The notes: a model not told the origin generated them from the letters alone. 64,000 nt of DNA from Clostridium lacusfryxellense (GCF_018861735.1 NZ_JAHLEB010000018.1:1-64000), one strand, 5' to 3'; shown: positions 17,696 through 26,688, counted from the first letter of the stretch. A program made the numbers and translations.

Positions 17696-19499
17696 TTTTC
17701 TTTTCTAAATACATTTTTCTCTTTCTAAAAAAAGTAGAAGAATTAATACCAATTAATTTTGCGGCATCACGAACATTCCCTGCATTATTAAAAGCGTTCA
17801 TAATAAGTTTAGCTTCTACTTTTTCAACCTCGTGTTTTAAATTACCTATCTCATCATGGTCATTATTTTTTTCTAATAAATCCTGAAAGTTTTTAATTGG
17901 CAAGTCACTTTTTAATATTTGATTATTACTACTCATAACTACAACTCTCTCAACTATATTCTTAAGTTCACGAACATTTCCAGGCCAATCGTAATTATAA
18001 AGTGCATTAAGTGCCTCGACAGTAAAAGTTTTTTCAAAGTTATATTTCATATTTAATTTAGCTAGAAAATCTTGAACTAGAGGTACTATATCTTCTCTCC
18101 TCTCTCTTAACGGTGGTACAGTAAGAGGTACAACACTTAAACGATAATATAAATCTGCTCTAAAAGATTTTTCCCTAGTCATTTTCTCCAAATTTCTATT
18201 AGTAGCTGCAAGTACTCTCACATCGATTTTAATTGACTTCAATGATCCGACTCTTACTACTTCTCCTTCCTCAAGAACATTAAGTAGTTTTACTTGTATA
18301 TCTAAAGGAAGTTCTCCAATTTCATCTAAAAAAATTGTACCACCATCTGCCACTTCAAAAAGTCCAATCTTGCCTTGATTATTAGCCCCAGTAAATGCCC
18401 CTTTTACATATCCAAAGAGCTCAGATTCTATAAGGTTATGAGGAATTGCTCCACAATTAATTCTTATAAAGTTTTTGTCCTCCCTCAGGCTATTTTTATG
18501 TATAAATTTCGCTACTACTTCTTTTCCGGTACCCGTTTCCCCTAATATTAAAACTGTAGTTTCCACCTTAGCTACTCTTTTAGCAACCTCAAGTAAATCT
18601 ATCATTGTTTTATCCACTGCAATTATATCCAATAAATTTAAGTATTCACTCCTCATAGCTGATATTTCAGAATAATATTTTTCTGTAAGTTTCATATTTT
18701 TAGCTATTTGTTCCTCGAGCTCATATAATTCCGTTATGTCACGTACATTTGTAACAACCATAGTTAAATTATTTTTTTCATCAAATATAGGATTGCTAGA
18801 AACCAGCACCTTTTTACCAGTACTAAATTCCTGCTCAATGGTATTTGATTTTTTATTTTCTACAACCATTAGAGTAGATGATCTTGATATGAATCCCTCT
18901 TTTTGCAATTCATACATATTCCTATTCATCATATCTTTTCTTTTTAGTCCTGTTATATATTCATAAGATTTATTAATTTTTAATGTATTAGCTTTTCCAT
19001 CGGTAACGTATATGCCATCAAATGATGATTCAATAACTGCGTCTAATTCTGTACAATTAAGAAGTACTCCTCCACTATTATTACCAGATTCCAATCTCTT
19101 TTTTAGTTCACTTATTTTTTCTACTTCACTTGCAAATTCATGCTTAAACATATCTCTTACGCTAAAAACACCAACAAATTTACCTTCTGCATTTTTAACT
19201 GCCTTGTAACTTTCCTTAGCATTAATGTAATTATTCATGTAATCATCTATTCTTAAATCTTCACTTATAATATTTTCTTTATCTAAAGAAAGGAATTTTA
19301 ATAATATATTAGGGCTTGTTCCCTGTACAATATTTTCAATTATGTCATTTTTGCTTATAACATTAATTAAAAATTTTTTTTCATCTATTATAGGTATAAC
19401 TTGAATTTTATTATTACTAAATAACCGTGCCGCATCATAAAAAGTATTGTCTTCTTTAAGTGTAAAATTACCCTTAATCATAACATCCATTACTTTCAT
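17688..19499 (-). CDS. Sigma-54-dependent activator with CBS pair and PAS domain
   Basis: About 603 residues in four parts: two CBS modules (about 3-125), a PAS domain (about 150-260), an AAA+ sigma-54 interaction domain (about 295-525) with Walker A GETGTGKE and the sigma-54 contact loop GAFTGA, and a C-terminal Fis-type helix-turn-helix (about 555-595). A TTG opens the frame at 19514, but GAGAGGTG correctly precedes ATG 19499. It lies directly upstream of, and in line with, the abf operon, which has a -24/-12 promoter, so it is the probable activator. CBS domains suggest sensing of an adenine nucleotide or CoA derivative; PAS may sense the acid or redox state. Both are inference. Confidence 0.92.
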   Translation of the reverse strand: MKVMDVMIKGNFTLKEDNTFYDAARLFSNNKIQVIPIIDEKKFLINVISKNDIIENIVQGTSPNILLKFLSLDKENIISEDLRIDDYMNNYINAKESYKAVKNAEGKFVGVFSVRDMFKHEFASEVEKISELKKRLESGNNSGGVLLNCTELDAVIESSFDGIYVTDGKANTLKINKSYEYITGLKRKDMMNRNMYELQKEGFISRSSTLMVVENKKSNTIEQEFSTGKKVLVSSNPIFDEKNNLTMVVTNVRDITELYELEEQIAKNMKLTEKYYSEISAMRSEYLNLLDIIAVDKTMIDLLEVAKRVAKVETTVLILGETGTGKEVVAKFIHKNSLREDKNFIRINCGAIPHNLIESELFGYVKGAFTGANNQGKIGLFEVADGGTIFLDEIGELPLDIQVKLLNVLEEGEVVRVGSLKSIKIDVRVLAATNRNLEKMTREKSFRADLYYRLSVVPLTVPPLRERREDIVPLVQDFLAKLNMKYNFEKTFTVEALNALYNYDWPGNVRELKNIVERVVVMSSNNQILKSDLPIKNFQDLLEKNNDHDEIGNLKHEVEKVEAKLIMNAFNNAGNVRDAAKLIGINSSTFFRKRKMYLEKKML

Positions 19500-19521
19500 A
19501 AATACACCTCTCAATATATAA

Positions 19522-19562
19522 AAAAATTAAGCTATTCAATATTTATATATTAGATAGCTTAA
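19522..19562 (-). terminator. Terminator after the CCGG-motif gene
   Basis: TTAAGCTAT (from 19527) pairs with ATAGCTTAA (ending 19562). On the minus strand it is followed by TTTTTTATA. It sits between the small gene and the sigma-54 activator gene. Confidence 0.65.
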
Positions 19563-19589
19563 CTATATTATATCAGAAATTATTACTAA

Positions 19590-19910
19590 TTATATCATTT
19601 TAATATCTATACCCTTTAAAATAAGTTTTTCTATAAATAATATTTTTTGTATGTCTATAACTATTTGTTGATTCTCATCTATTTGTATTTTATTAGACAA
19701 AAAAATCTTGAACCCCTCATAGTTATATACTGAATATGATTTTAAATCACGGTTGTCAAATCCCATACGAACCTCAGGTACATAGAACCTTTTGGTATTT
19801 CCACCACAACACCCTGCACTTGTCTCATTCTCAATGGTATAAATTATAACAGAATATGCATCCTGTTTTTCCAAATACTTTAGTGCTTTTTCACTAATTA
19901 TAATTTCCAT
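19590..19910 (-). CDS. Small HesB/IscA-like protein with CCGG motif (CC/Se-type family)
   Basis: A 106-residue protein starting MEIIISEKALKYLEKQ, like the opening of HesB/IscA scaffolds, with SAGCCGGNT near residue 32 and no later conserved cysteines. It fits what I recall as the CC/Se motif family, in which one cysteine of the pair is selenocysteine in some members. Here both are ordinary cysteines (no in-frame TGA). It may bind a metal or a redox partner. It is followed by its own terminator. The function is unknown and the family call is moderate. Confidence 0.6.
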   Translation of the reverse strand: MEIIISEKALKYLEKQDAYSVIIYTIENETSAGCCGGNTKRFYVPEVRMGFDNRDLKSYSVYNYEGFKIFLSNKIQIDENQQIVIDIQKILFIEKLILKGIDIKMI

Positions 19911-19958
19911 AAACGCACCGCCTTTATAATACTAAGAGCAATTTATATGCCAAGAATT

Positions 19959-20135
19959 TTAAACTACAAAGAACGTTGCGGCAAGTATTATATAAACACT
20001 TATTAACTGTAATCCTTCTAACCAATTGGACTCACCATCATTACAAACTTTGTTAGCTATAATTACGGTTACGCCTAGAGCCACTATTTCATATGTGTTA
20101 AATATTAGTGCCATAGGTTTAAAAAATAAGATGCT
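19959..20135 (-). pseudogene. C-terminal fragment of a ChaA-type calcium/proton antiporter
   Basis: The minus strand encodes about 58 residues ending LAATFFVV. They contain NDGESNWLEGLQLISVY, the very conserved C-terminal signature of cation/proton exchangers (ChaA/CAX). An in-frame TAG precedes the fragment, and the remaining 300 or so residues of the protein are absent. A Met at 20114 opens 51 residues, but this covers only the last transmembrane region. It is best read as a deletion remnant in a decaying stretch. Confidence 0.75.
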
Positions 20136-20150
20136 CTAACTTATCCTTAA

Positions 20151-20483
20151 TTAATATGTTCGATTAATATTAAGTTTGATTTTACTGTTTCCAATTTCAC
20201 TTGGTATATTATTCATAGCACATATTAACCTGTTATAGTTATCTGTACTTTGCTGTAAATATTCTATTCCACTCAGAGTTATTTTAGGGTGTGACGCTTT
20301 AATACTGTATTTTTCTTCATTGCCAACTCTTTTTACTTCTACTCCTGTAATCAGATTGGATTCAAGTATAATATCAAGTATTTGTCCGTACTGCTCATTA
20401 TCACATTTTACATCTTCTTGACTTAAAAATCTATTATTTTTATCTAACTCATTAAGTATTTTTAATATTAACTCTTTTTTCAT
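20151..20483 (-). CDS. YjcQ-family protein
   Basis: A 110-residue protein with an N-terminal winged-helix-like part (ELILKILNELDKN, then ILDIILESNLITGVEV) and the ITLSGIEYLQQ phrase seen in YjcQ-like proteins of Bacillus, which often occur in or near prophages. It has a fair ribosome site (AGGTG). It lies between two gene remnants, suggesting it may be left from an integrated element. Its molecular role is unknown. Confidence 0.65.
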   Translation of the reverse strand: MKKELILKILNELDKNNRFLSQEDVKCDNEQYGQILDIILESNLITGVEVKRVGNEEKYSIKASHPKITLSGIEYLQQSTDNYNRLICAMNNIPSEIGNSKIKLNINRTY

Positions 20484-20504
20484 ATTAATACACCTCTGTT
20501 TACA

Positions 20505-21235
20505 TTATACTGCAAATAAAGGTAATTTCCTTCTTTTTACCATATTAAAATTTATTCCATATGTTGTGAACGAATCATTGAAAGATACATCTACACTTTT
20601 AAAGTTATTTTTCTCTGCACTTTTTAGTGCTGCATCATCGTATTTTGTATTATCATTCAAATAGTCATAAAGAGACTTACGTTTTTGCTCAACTGTCATA
20701 TCACTTTTTATTGCACTAGCTACTATTTTTTTAGCCTCAACAATAATAGCTGCTTGTTTCTCCTTTATTTTCTCCTTAGAATCGTCGTACTTTATCTCTA
20801 ACGTTAATGATGCATAATCATACCCATACTGTTTTAATCCTAATATTAAAGAATTTTGATGATTTACTTCTTCCAAAATATCAGCTATTGTGTTAAAGTT
20901 TTGTGCTTCTGGAAATGCTTTTAAGGATATTTTAGTGTCGCCGTTTATAAGTTTATTTGCTAAAACTCCTCTGGTGCAGTGTCTGCGTTAATTTTTATGT
21001 CTTTTTCTACCGCTAGAACAACCTCTTTGTCACCCTCCGCTACTTGCCTTTCTGTATTCCCTATAATTTGTTCTACTTCGGTTTCTTTGCCTTCTGAGTT
21101 ACTTTTGCTACTTGGATCTATTATTGTCGGAACAGATGGTTTCGGAGTTTGATCTGTAGTATTATTAATCTCTACATCACCACTGGTTGCAACAGACTCT
21201 GAATTAGCACCTAAAGTAGCTAGTTCACTAATTAA
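20505..21235 (-). pseudogene. Broken transglutaminase-like surface protein gene
   Basis: Two frames join into one coding sequence. The upstream frame (21235 to about 20963) is a low-complexity Ser/Thr/Glu-rich stretch ending DTAPEEF and a stop. The downstream frame continues with ANKLINGDTKIS and the 123-residue tail. Adding one T in the run at 20962-20965 restores PEEFLANKL. The 3' part resembles the region before a transglutaminase core (MTVEQKRKSLYDYLNDNTKY, then TTYGI), but the protein ends before the catalytic Cys. The 5' end lacks a start and signal peptide. It carries a frameshift and is truncated at both ends. Confidence 0.7.
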
Positions 21236-21305
21236 TTAGTCCAGGGTTCTCTTATGTTATTTCCATAATCATTTACCATATAGATTGTAATTTGTAATAT
21301 TTTAC

Positions 21306-21334
21306 TTGACATTTCAATTTCTGATTAGTATTAT
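21306..21334 (+). promoter_or_regulatory. Promoter of the GntR-ABC operon
   Basis: TTGACA (21306-21311), a 17-bp spacer, then TATTAT (21329-21334). This is a near-consensus vegetative promoter, with a start expected near 21341. Its -10 lies inside the 36-bp palindrome. Confidence 0.8.
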
Positions 21335-21362
21335 TGTATTAATCGATTAACACAGTAATACT
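21327..21362. promoter_or_regulatory. 36-bp palindromic operator of the GntR-ABC operon
   Basis: Outer arms AGTATTATTGT and ACAGTAATACT flank a perfect inner palindrome TTAATCGATTAA. Over the whole 36 bp the two halves differ at only two base pairs. It covers the -10 box and the probable start site. The first gene of the operon encodes a GntR/YtrA-type repressor, so autoregulation is very likely. Confidence 0.75.
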
Positions 21363-21384
21363 AAATGAATAGGGGGTGATGCGT

Positions 21385-21759
21385 TTGAAATTTGAATTTA
21401 ATCCCAATATACCAATTTATCTTCAGATCATTGAAGAAATAAAAAGGCAAATTGTTTTTGGAGAGAGAAAGCCTGGGAGTAAAATAGAAAGTGTAAGAGA
21501 TTTGGCGCAGACTATGGGAGTTAACCCAAACACAATGCAAAGGGCCTTTGCAGAGCTTGAACGTCAGAATCTTAGTTACACCGAAAGGACCTCAGGTAGG
21601 TTTATAACTGTAGATGTTGAATTGATAAAAAAAATTAAAGATGAATCAATTCAAAAAGAAGTTTCAGAGTTTGTAGGCCTTATGAAAAAATCTGGTTTTC
21701 ATAAATCTGATATTTTAATACTAATTGAAAAATTCATGGAGGAGAGTGACAATGAATAA
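21385..21759 (+). CDS. GntR-family (YtrA-type) transcriptional regulator
   Basis: About 124 residues: an N-terminal winged helix (IPIYLQIIEEIKRQI..., then ESVRDLAQTMGVNPNTMQRA as recognition part) and a short helical tail with no effector domain, typical of the YtrA subfamily. GTG and ATG starts exist at 21376 and 21379, but the run GGGGG is spaced for TTG 21385. It overlaps the next gene by eight bases. YtrA regulators usually repress their own operon of ABC transporters and respond to cell-envelope or antibiotic stress; that fits the neighbours here. Confidence 0.9.
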   Translation: MKFEFNPNIPIYLQIIEEIKRQIVFGERKPGSKIESVRDLAQTMGVNPNTMQRAFAELERQNLSYTERTSGRFITVDVELIKKIKDESIQKEVSEFVGLMKKSGFHKSDILILIEKFMEESDNE

Positions 21760-22453
21760 TTTAGTTGAAGTCTCTAATTTAACAAAAAAATATGAAGGAA
21801 AAATTGTATTAGATAATATTTCTCTAACCATTCCAGAAGGAAGGATAATTGGGTTACTTGGAGCAAACGGAGCTGGTAAAACTACTCTAATAAAAATTTT
21901 AGCTGGTGTTATGCAAGATTATAGTGGAAAAGTGTTAATTGATAACCATAACCCTGGACCATATACAAAATCAATTTTGTCGTATCTTCCAGACAAAACT
22001 TATCTAAGCACATGGATGAATGTTAAAGATACAGTGGATTTATTTGCAGATTTTTACACAGACTTTGATAAAAATAAAGCTATAGAGCTGTTAAAGTTGC
22101 TTAATATAGAAATCAATCAAAACGTTACAAAGCTTTCAAAAGGAACCTATGAAAAGGTTCAACTTATAATTGTAATGTCCCGAAGATCAAAGCTTTATGT
22201 ACTTGACGAACCCTTAGGCGGAGTAGACCCAGCAAGCCGTGACATCATAATAGATACCATACTTACTAATTATAGCGAAAAAAGCTCGGTACTCTTATCC
22301 ACTCAGCTAATTCAAGATGTAGAACGCGCCTTTGATAGTGTTATTATTCTTAAGGATAATCATATTTTTGTTAATGATGAAGTAGATAATATCCGTGCTA
22401 AATTCGGTAAATCTATAGATGAACTTTGTAGGGAGGTTTTTAAATGCTGCTAA
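21752..22453 (+). CDS. ABC transporter ATP-binding protein
   Basis: A 233-residue ATPase with Walker A GANGAGKTT, a signature region KLSKGTYEKVQL (degenerate LSGGQ) and Walker B LYVLDEPLGGVDP. The start at 21752 is preceded by GGAGGAG; the longer frame from 21725 runs inside gntR. It pairs with the membrane protein that overlaps its 3' end. YtrB-like exporter ATPases have this shape. Substrate unknown. Confidence 0.92.
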   Translation: MNNLVEVSNLTKKYEGKIVLDNISLTIPEGRIIGLLGANGAGKTTLIKILAGVMQDYSGKVLIDNHNPGPYTKSILSYLPDKTYLSTWMNVKDTVDLFADFYTDFDKNKAIELLKLLNIEINQNVTKLSKGTYEKVQLIIVMSRRSKLYVLDEPLGGVDPASRDIIIDTILTNYSEKSSVLLSTQLIQDVERAFDSVIILKDNHIFVNDEVDNIRAKFGKSIDELCREVFKCC

Positions 22454-23187
22454 AACTTTTAAAATATGAGCTAAAATCGAGTTTTGGTAGAATTGTTATT
22501 TCATTTTTAGTTTATGCTTTAATAACATCTATTTTGATGATATTTTTTAGAGATTATGAGACTATCAATACAGCCGCCTTAACCTTTGGAATGGTAGCAT
22601 TAACTGTAATAACATTTCTTACAATTTTCAGGCGTTATAATTCAAATCTCTACGGTGGAGAAGGCTATCTTATGTTCACTCTTCCAATAGACGGTAAGGT
22701 TATATTGGCATCAAAACTTATTTCTGCATTTATCTGGACAGTTGCATTGGCATTAATTATAGTTCCATCGGTTATAATGCTTAGTTTAAATTATGTCGAC
22801 CCAAATTATATTAAGGATGCTTATAACTATTTTGAAATGAATAAAGTATATGTCATTGTATTCGGAATTGAGTACTTGTTAAATATGTTTCGTTCAGTAC
22901 TCGTAATTTATTTTTCAATTTCTATTTCAAAACTACCTATTTGGAAAAAATTTAGTGTACTCGCAGGTTTTGGAATATATTTTGTTGTAGAAATCTTGTC
23001 CTCCATTCCCACATTACTCTTTAAGAATGTAGCGGTGGTAGCAAAAACTACAGCAGGATTTAATGTCTTAGTAAAAGACTATTCAATTCGAAACATATTA
23101 ATCGGATGTTCTTTTGATTTGCTTATATTTATAATATTGTTTTTTGTTACCTCGTATTTACTTAATAATAAAACAAGTTTAAAATAA
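22444..23187 (+). CDS. ABC-2-like membrane permease
   Basis: A 247-residue protein with about six hydrophobic segments and no cytosolic domain. It overlaps the preceding ATPase gene by ten bases, so the two are translationally coupled and should form one transporter. The sequence is not diagnostic for a substrate. It resembles permease subunits of antibiotic or lantibiotic export/resistance systems in general layout. Confidence 0.8.
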   Translation: MLLKLLKYELKSSFGRIVISFLVYALITSILMIFFRDYETINTAALTFGMVALTVITFLTIFRRYNSNLYGGEGYLMFTLPIDGKVILASKLISAFIWTVALALIIVPSVIMLSLNYVDPNYIKDAYNYFEMNKVYVIVFGIEYLLNMFRSVLVIYFSISISKLPIWKKFSVLAGFGIYFVVEILSSIPTLLFKNVAVVAKTTAGFNVLVKDYSIRNILIGCSFDLLIFIILFFVTSYLLNNKTSLK

Positions 23188-23228
23188 ATTTTTTCACATA
23201 AATTACAGACAATTTTGGGAGGTATATC

Positions 23229-24152
23229 ATGAATAATGAAGTATTAAAAGTTGAAAACCTAAAAAAAGTTATTGGTAAACGTACAATCGTCTCAGATATT
23301 TCTATAGAACTAAAAAAAGGAGAAATATTCGGGTTTTTGGGACCTAATGGAGCTGGAAAATCTACAACTATTAAAATGATTGTAGGGTTATCAAAAATAA
23401 CTGATGGTAATGTCTACGTAGGTGGTTGCTCTTTGAAAGAAGATTTTAGAGGCGCAATGCGCAATATTGGGTGTATCGTTGAAAATCCAGATATGTATAA
23501 CTATATGTCTGGACTTGATAATCTGAAAATCTTTGCGAAAATATATGAAGGTGTAGATGAAGCTAGAATCAATGAGGTTGTAAAAATTGTAGATCTTGAG
23601 AGAGCAATAAAAGACAAGGTAAAAACTTACTCTCTTGGTATGAAGCAACGTTTAGGAATTGCTCAGGCACTACTTCATAGTCCGAAACTTCTTATACTTG
23701 ATGAGCCTACAAACGGTCTAGATCCAGCAGGAATTAAGGATATGCGTGAGCTACTTCGAAAACTTTCATCAGAAACTGGTCTTACAGTGCTTGTATCTAG
23801 TCATATATTAAGTGAAATGCAACAGATGTGCGACCGTGTTGGTATAATTAATAAAGGCAAAATTATAACTATTAAATCTGTTGATGAACTTCTTAATATG
23901 TCGCAGAGAGGAGATAGAACAGTTTTGATACTAGAATCTAATAATAATGAAAAGGCAAATTCACTTCTAACAAACATGAATATAAATAACAGCATATTGG
24001 GTGATGGAGTGCATATTGAAACAACTAAGGATCGTGTTCCTGAAATAATTAGAACATTAACTCTTGAAGGTGTTGGTATTTTTGCTATGGATAGACAAGA
24101 GACTCAATCACTTGAGGATGTATTTATGAAGCTTACAGGGGAGGAAAAATAA
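23229..24152 (+). CDS. ABC transporter ATP-binding protein, BcrA type
   Basis: A 307-residue ATPase with Walker A GPNGAGKST, signature YSLGMKQRLGIAQ and Walker B LLILDEPTNGLDP, plus the C-terminal extension typical of BcrA-like subunits. AGGTATATC upstream gives only a modest ribosome site, preceded by GGGAGG. One base separates its stop from the next gene. It forms the second pump of the operon with the permease that follows. Role in peptide-antibiotic export or resistance is inferred from the family. Confidence 0.92.
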   Translation: MNNEVLKVENLKKVIGKRTIVSDISIELKKGEIFGFLGPNGAGKSTTIKMIVGLSKITDGNVYVGGCSLKEDFRGAMRNIGCIVENPDMYNYMSGLDNLKIFAKIYEGVDEARINEVVKIVDLERAIKDKVKTYSLGMKQRLGIAQALLHSPKLLILDEPTNGLDPAGIKDMRELLRKLSSETGLTVLVSSHILSEMQQMCDRVGIINKGKIITIKSVDELLNMSQRGDRTVLILESNNNEKANSLLTNMNINNSILGDGVHIETTKDRVPEIIRTLTLEGVGIFAMDRQETQSLEDVFMKLTGEEK

Positions 24153-24153
24153 T

Positions 24154-25146
24154 ATGGGTAATTTTTTTACACTTGTTTCAATAGAAAATACAAAACTCTG
24201 GAAAAGACTTTCAACAAAAATAATGTTATTAATACTGATTGTAATTATACTAGCAGCAACAAGTATTGTGAAATATTACAATGTATCTCACAATGTTTCA
24301 AATACCATAAAAATTCCTCAAAATTGGAAACAAGAATTACAACAAAATATTGTTATGCAAAAAGTTCAACTAAAAGAACTTCAAGATGGAACAGATAAAA
24401 TGTCGAAGTTCATGATAGGATCAACAAAAAAAGATATAGCTGAAAATGAATACAGAATTAATAACAATATCAAACCTGAATCTCAAACTAACATTTGGTC
24501 GAGGGTCACAAATTTTAATACAGTAGCTAGGTATAGTTTTATCATCGCACTTCTACTAATAATATCATGTTCAGCATTAGTTGCAGGTGAATTTTCAGAA
24601 GGAACAATGAAAATGATGATATCACGGCCTTATAAACGCTCTGAGCTTCTTAGTGCAAAACTAATTGCTACAATACTTTATGGTGTTGTACTTTTGGCAA
24701 CAACATTTTTATTAAACTTTATAATGCTAGGTATATTTTACGGCTTCAATGGTTTGGGTGCTAAGGAAATGCTGTGGACGAGCAGCAAAATAATATATAT
24801 ACCGGCCGCACTAAAAACAATTATTATTTTTGGCCTTGATTTCATTACTGTACTTGTTTATGTAATATTAGCATTTGCAATCTCAGCAATATCACGTTCT
24901 CGCTCAATTGCAACTGGATTTTCTCTATTCTTCCTTTTAGCTGGTAGTGGTATTATGCAAATGTTAGCTATATTTTTCAGCTGGGGTAAATATCTTCCAT
25001 TTGGAACTTCTGATTTTTCTAGCATTGTTAATACAGGAGCATGCATTGAGGGAACAACACTTGCTTTTTCGCTTGGAATAGCTTTTATATATTCTATAAT
25101 ATTCTGCTTCATTGGTTATTTTGCATTCGAAAAACGAGATATTTAA
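24154..25146 (+). CDS. ABC-2 family permease
   Basis: A 330-residue membrane protein: one N-terminal transmembrane segment, a large extracytoplasmic loop of about 90 residues (about 45-130), then five more segments. The ALVAGEFSEGTMKMMISRPY phrase after the second segment is characteristic of ABC-2 type permeases of Bcr-like pumps. It is the last gene of the operon, with a strong terminator after it. Confidence 0.88.
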   Translation: MGNFFTLVSIENTKLWKRLSTKIMLLILIVIILAATSIVKYYNVSHNVSNTIKIPQNWKQELQQNIVMQKVQLKELQDGTDKMSKFMIGSTKKDIAENEYRINNNIKPESQTNIWSRVTNFNTVARYSFIIALLLIISCSALVAGEFSEGTMKMMISRPYKRSELLSAKLIATILYGVVLLATTFLLNFIMLGIFYGFNGLGAKEMLWTSSKIIYIPAALKTIIIFGLDFITVLVYVILAFAISAISRSRSIATGFSLFFLLAGSGIMQMLAIFFSWGKYLPFGTSDFSSIVNTGACIEGTTLAFSLGIAFIYSIIFCFIGYFAFEKRDI

Positions 25147-25202
25147 CTTCTTTTTATTGAATATCTCAATCAATGATTCTATTTATGCTTAGTTTACAAA
25201 AT

Positions 25203-25250
25203 AAAAAAGAACTAAACTGCTGCAACTGCTAGCTGTTTAGTTCTTTTTTA
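25203..25250. terminator. Bidirectional terminator between the ABC operon and phoH
   Basis: AAAAAGAACTAAAC pairs with GTTTAGTTCTTTTT, followed by T on the plus strand and by T (from the A run) on the minus strand. It ends both convergent transcripts. Confidence 0.88.
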
Positions 25251-25285
25251 ATATTACAAATGTGAAATTACTGCACTAATATATT

Positions 25286-26677
25286 TTACATAGACCTTTC
25301 TGCAAGTTTTGACAATGGACTTCTTTCAACATGTTCAAGTGTTACATGTCCTGTGATATTAAAAGGTTTCATTTTTTCAATTGTATAAACTAGACCATTA
25401 GATTTCTCATCCACTAAAGTATTATCAATTTGATTATCTGATGGATCACCTATAAACACAAATTTAGAACCAAAGCCAGCTCTAGTAAGCATAAGTTTTG
25501 CTAGATGCGGCGTGGTCTGCTGTGATTCATCAACTATAACCAATGCATCTGACAGAGTTCTACCTCTCATGTAAATAAATGTTTTCGTTTCTATTTGTCC
25601 ACTTAGACGAAATCTTTCAATGAAGTTATCCACAGTTACTGCACTTCTTTTAACCTCGTGCTCATCTATTTTCTTAATTTTCTTTTCTAAGACCTTATTA
25701 TTTTTAACTTTATCTTTTGCATCCATTAAATTCTCTACGGCATCATAAAAACTTCCCATCCAAGGTTTCAATTTTTCTTCCTCAGTTCCTGGCAGAAAAC
25801 CTATATCATCACCTGCTGGAATAACTGGTTTCACAAAAATTACTCTTCTAAACAATTTTTGTTCTATTACTTTTTTAAGGGCAACCGCAGTTGATAAAAT
25901 TGTCTTTCCTGATCCTGCTCCACCAGAAATTGTTACAAACTCTATTTTGGGGTCCATCAATAACTCAAAGGCCATCTTTTGCTGTTTATTTATTGGTGTT
26001 AATCCAAAAGCAACTTCATCAACATACTTTAAAGGAACTATCGCCTTACCATTAAACTTTCCAATTAACTTATATTCATTATTATCAGAACTTGTAATGT
26101 CTAAAAATTCATTTGGATATAAGGTAAAATCAAAGCCACTTGGCATTGCAATTCCCCCTCCATTTTGAATCTCATCCATAAGCTTTGACGTAAGTGTAAT
26201 TTTTCTATAACCTTTATATAGTTCGCTAGCATTGACCTTATCATTTCTATAATCTTGCGTAACTATTCCTAGTGCATCACTTTTAATTGCCATATATAAA
26301 TCTTTTGTAACTAAAATTGTAGCTATCTCTTTATTACTATCAGTTATATTTTTTGTTATAGCTAATATTTTAGTATCATTTTTGCTGAAATCAAAACCAT
26401 TAGGCAAGCAGCTTGTATCGTTATTGTTTAACTCTATTCTTATAGTTCCGCCATTTGCAAGTGAGATGCCCTCATGTAGATTACCGATTTTTCTAAGATT
26501 ATTTATCTCTCTGGCCGCACTTCTTGCATGATAACCCACTATGCCTTCTCTTTTCTTAAGGTTATCTAACTCTTCTATACATATTATTGGAATGATAATA
26601 TTATTGTCCTCAAAATTATAAATAAAATTAGGATCGTGAACCATTACATTTGTGTCAATAATATAATTTTTAATCAT
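25286..26677 (-). CDS. phoH: PhoH-family protein with PIN domain
   Basis: A 463-residue protein of the long PhoH type. An N-terminal PIN nuclease domain (DTNVMVHDP, then EELDNLKKREG) occupies about residues 1-145, and a PhoH ATPase domain about 235-460, with Walker A GGAGSGKT and Walker B-like ALVIVDESQQT. Related PhoH2 proteins are RNA helicase/RNases. The ATG at 26677 has only a weak adjacent site (AGGGA). A much stronger AAGGAGGT lies 53 bp further up, beyond a hairpin, which is odd and is noted separately. Confidence 0.92.
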   Translation of the reverse strand: MIKNYIIDTNVMVHDPNFIYNFEDNNIIIPIICIEELDNLKKREGIVGYHARSAAREINNLRKIGNLHEGISLANGGTIRIELNNNDTSCLPNGFDFSKNDTKILAITKNITDSNKEIATILVTKDLYMAIKSDALGIVTQDYRNDKVNASELYKGYRKITLTSKLMDEIQNGGGIAMPSGFDFTLYPNEFLDITSSDNNEYKLIGKFNGKAIVPLKYVDEVAFGLTPINKQQKMAFELLMDPKIEFVTISGGAGSGKTILSTAVALKKVIEQKLFRRVIFVKPVIPAGDDIGFLPGTEEEKLKPWMGSFYDAVENLMDAKDKVKNNKVLEKKIKKIDEHEVKRSAVTVDNFIERFRLSGQIETKTFIYMRGRTLSDALVIVDESQQTTPHLAKLMLTRAGFGSKFVFIGDPSDNQIDNTLVDEKSNGLVYTIEKMKPFNITGHVTLEHVERSPLSKLAERSM

Positions 26678-26688
26678 TGCTGTCCCTA

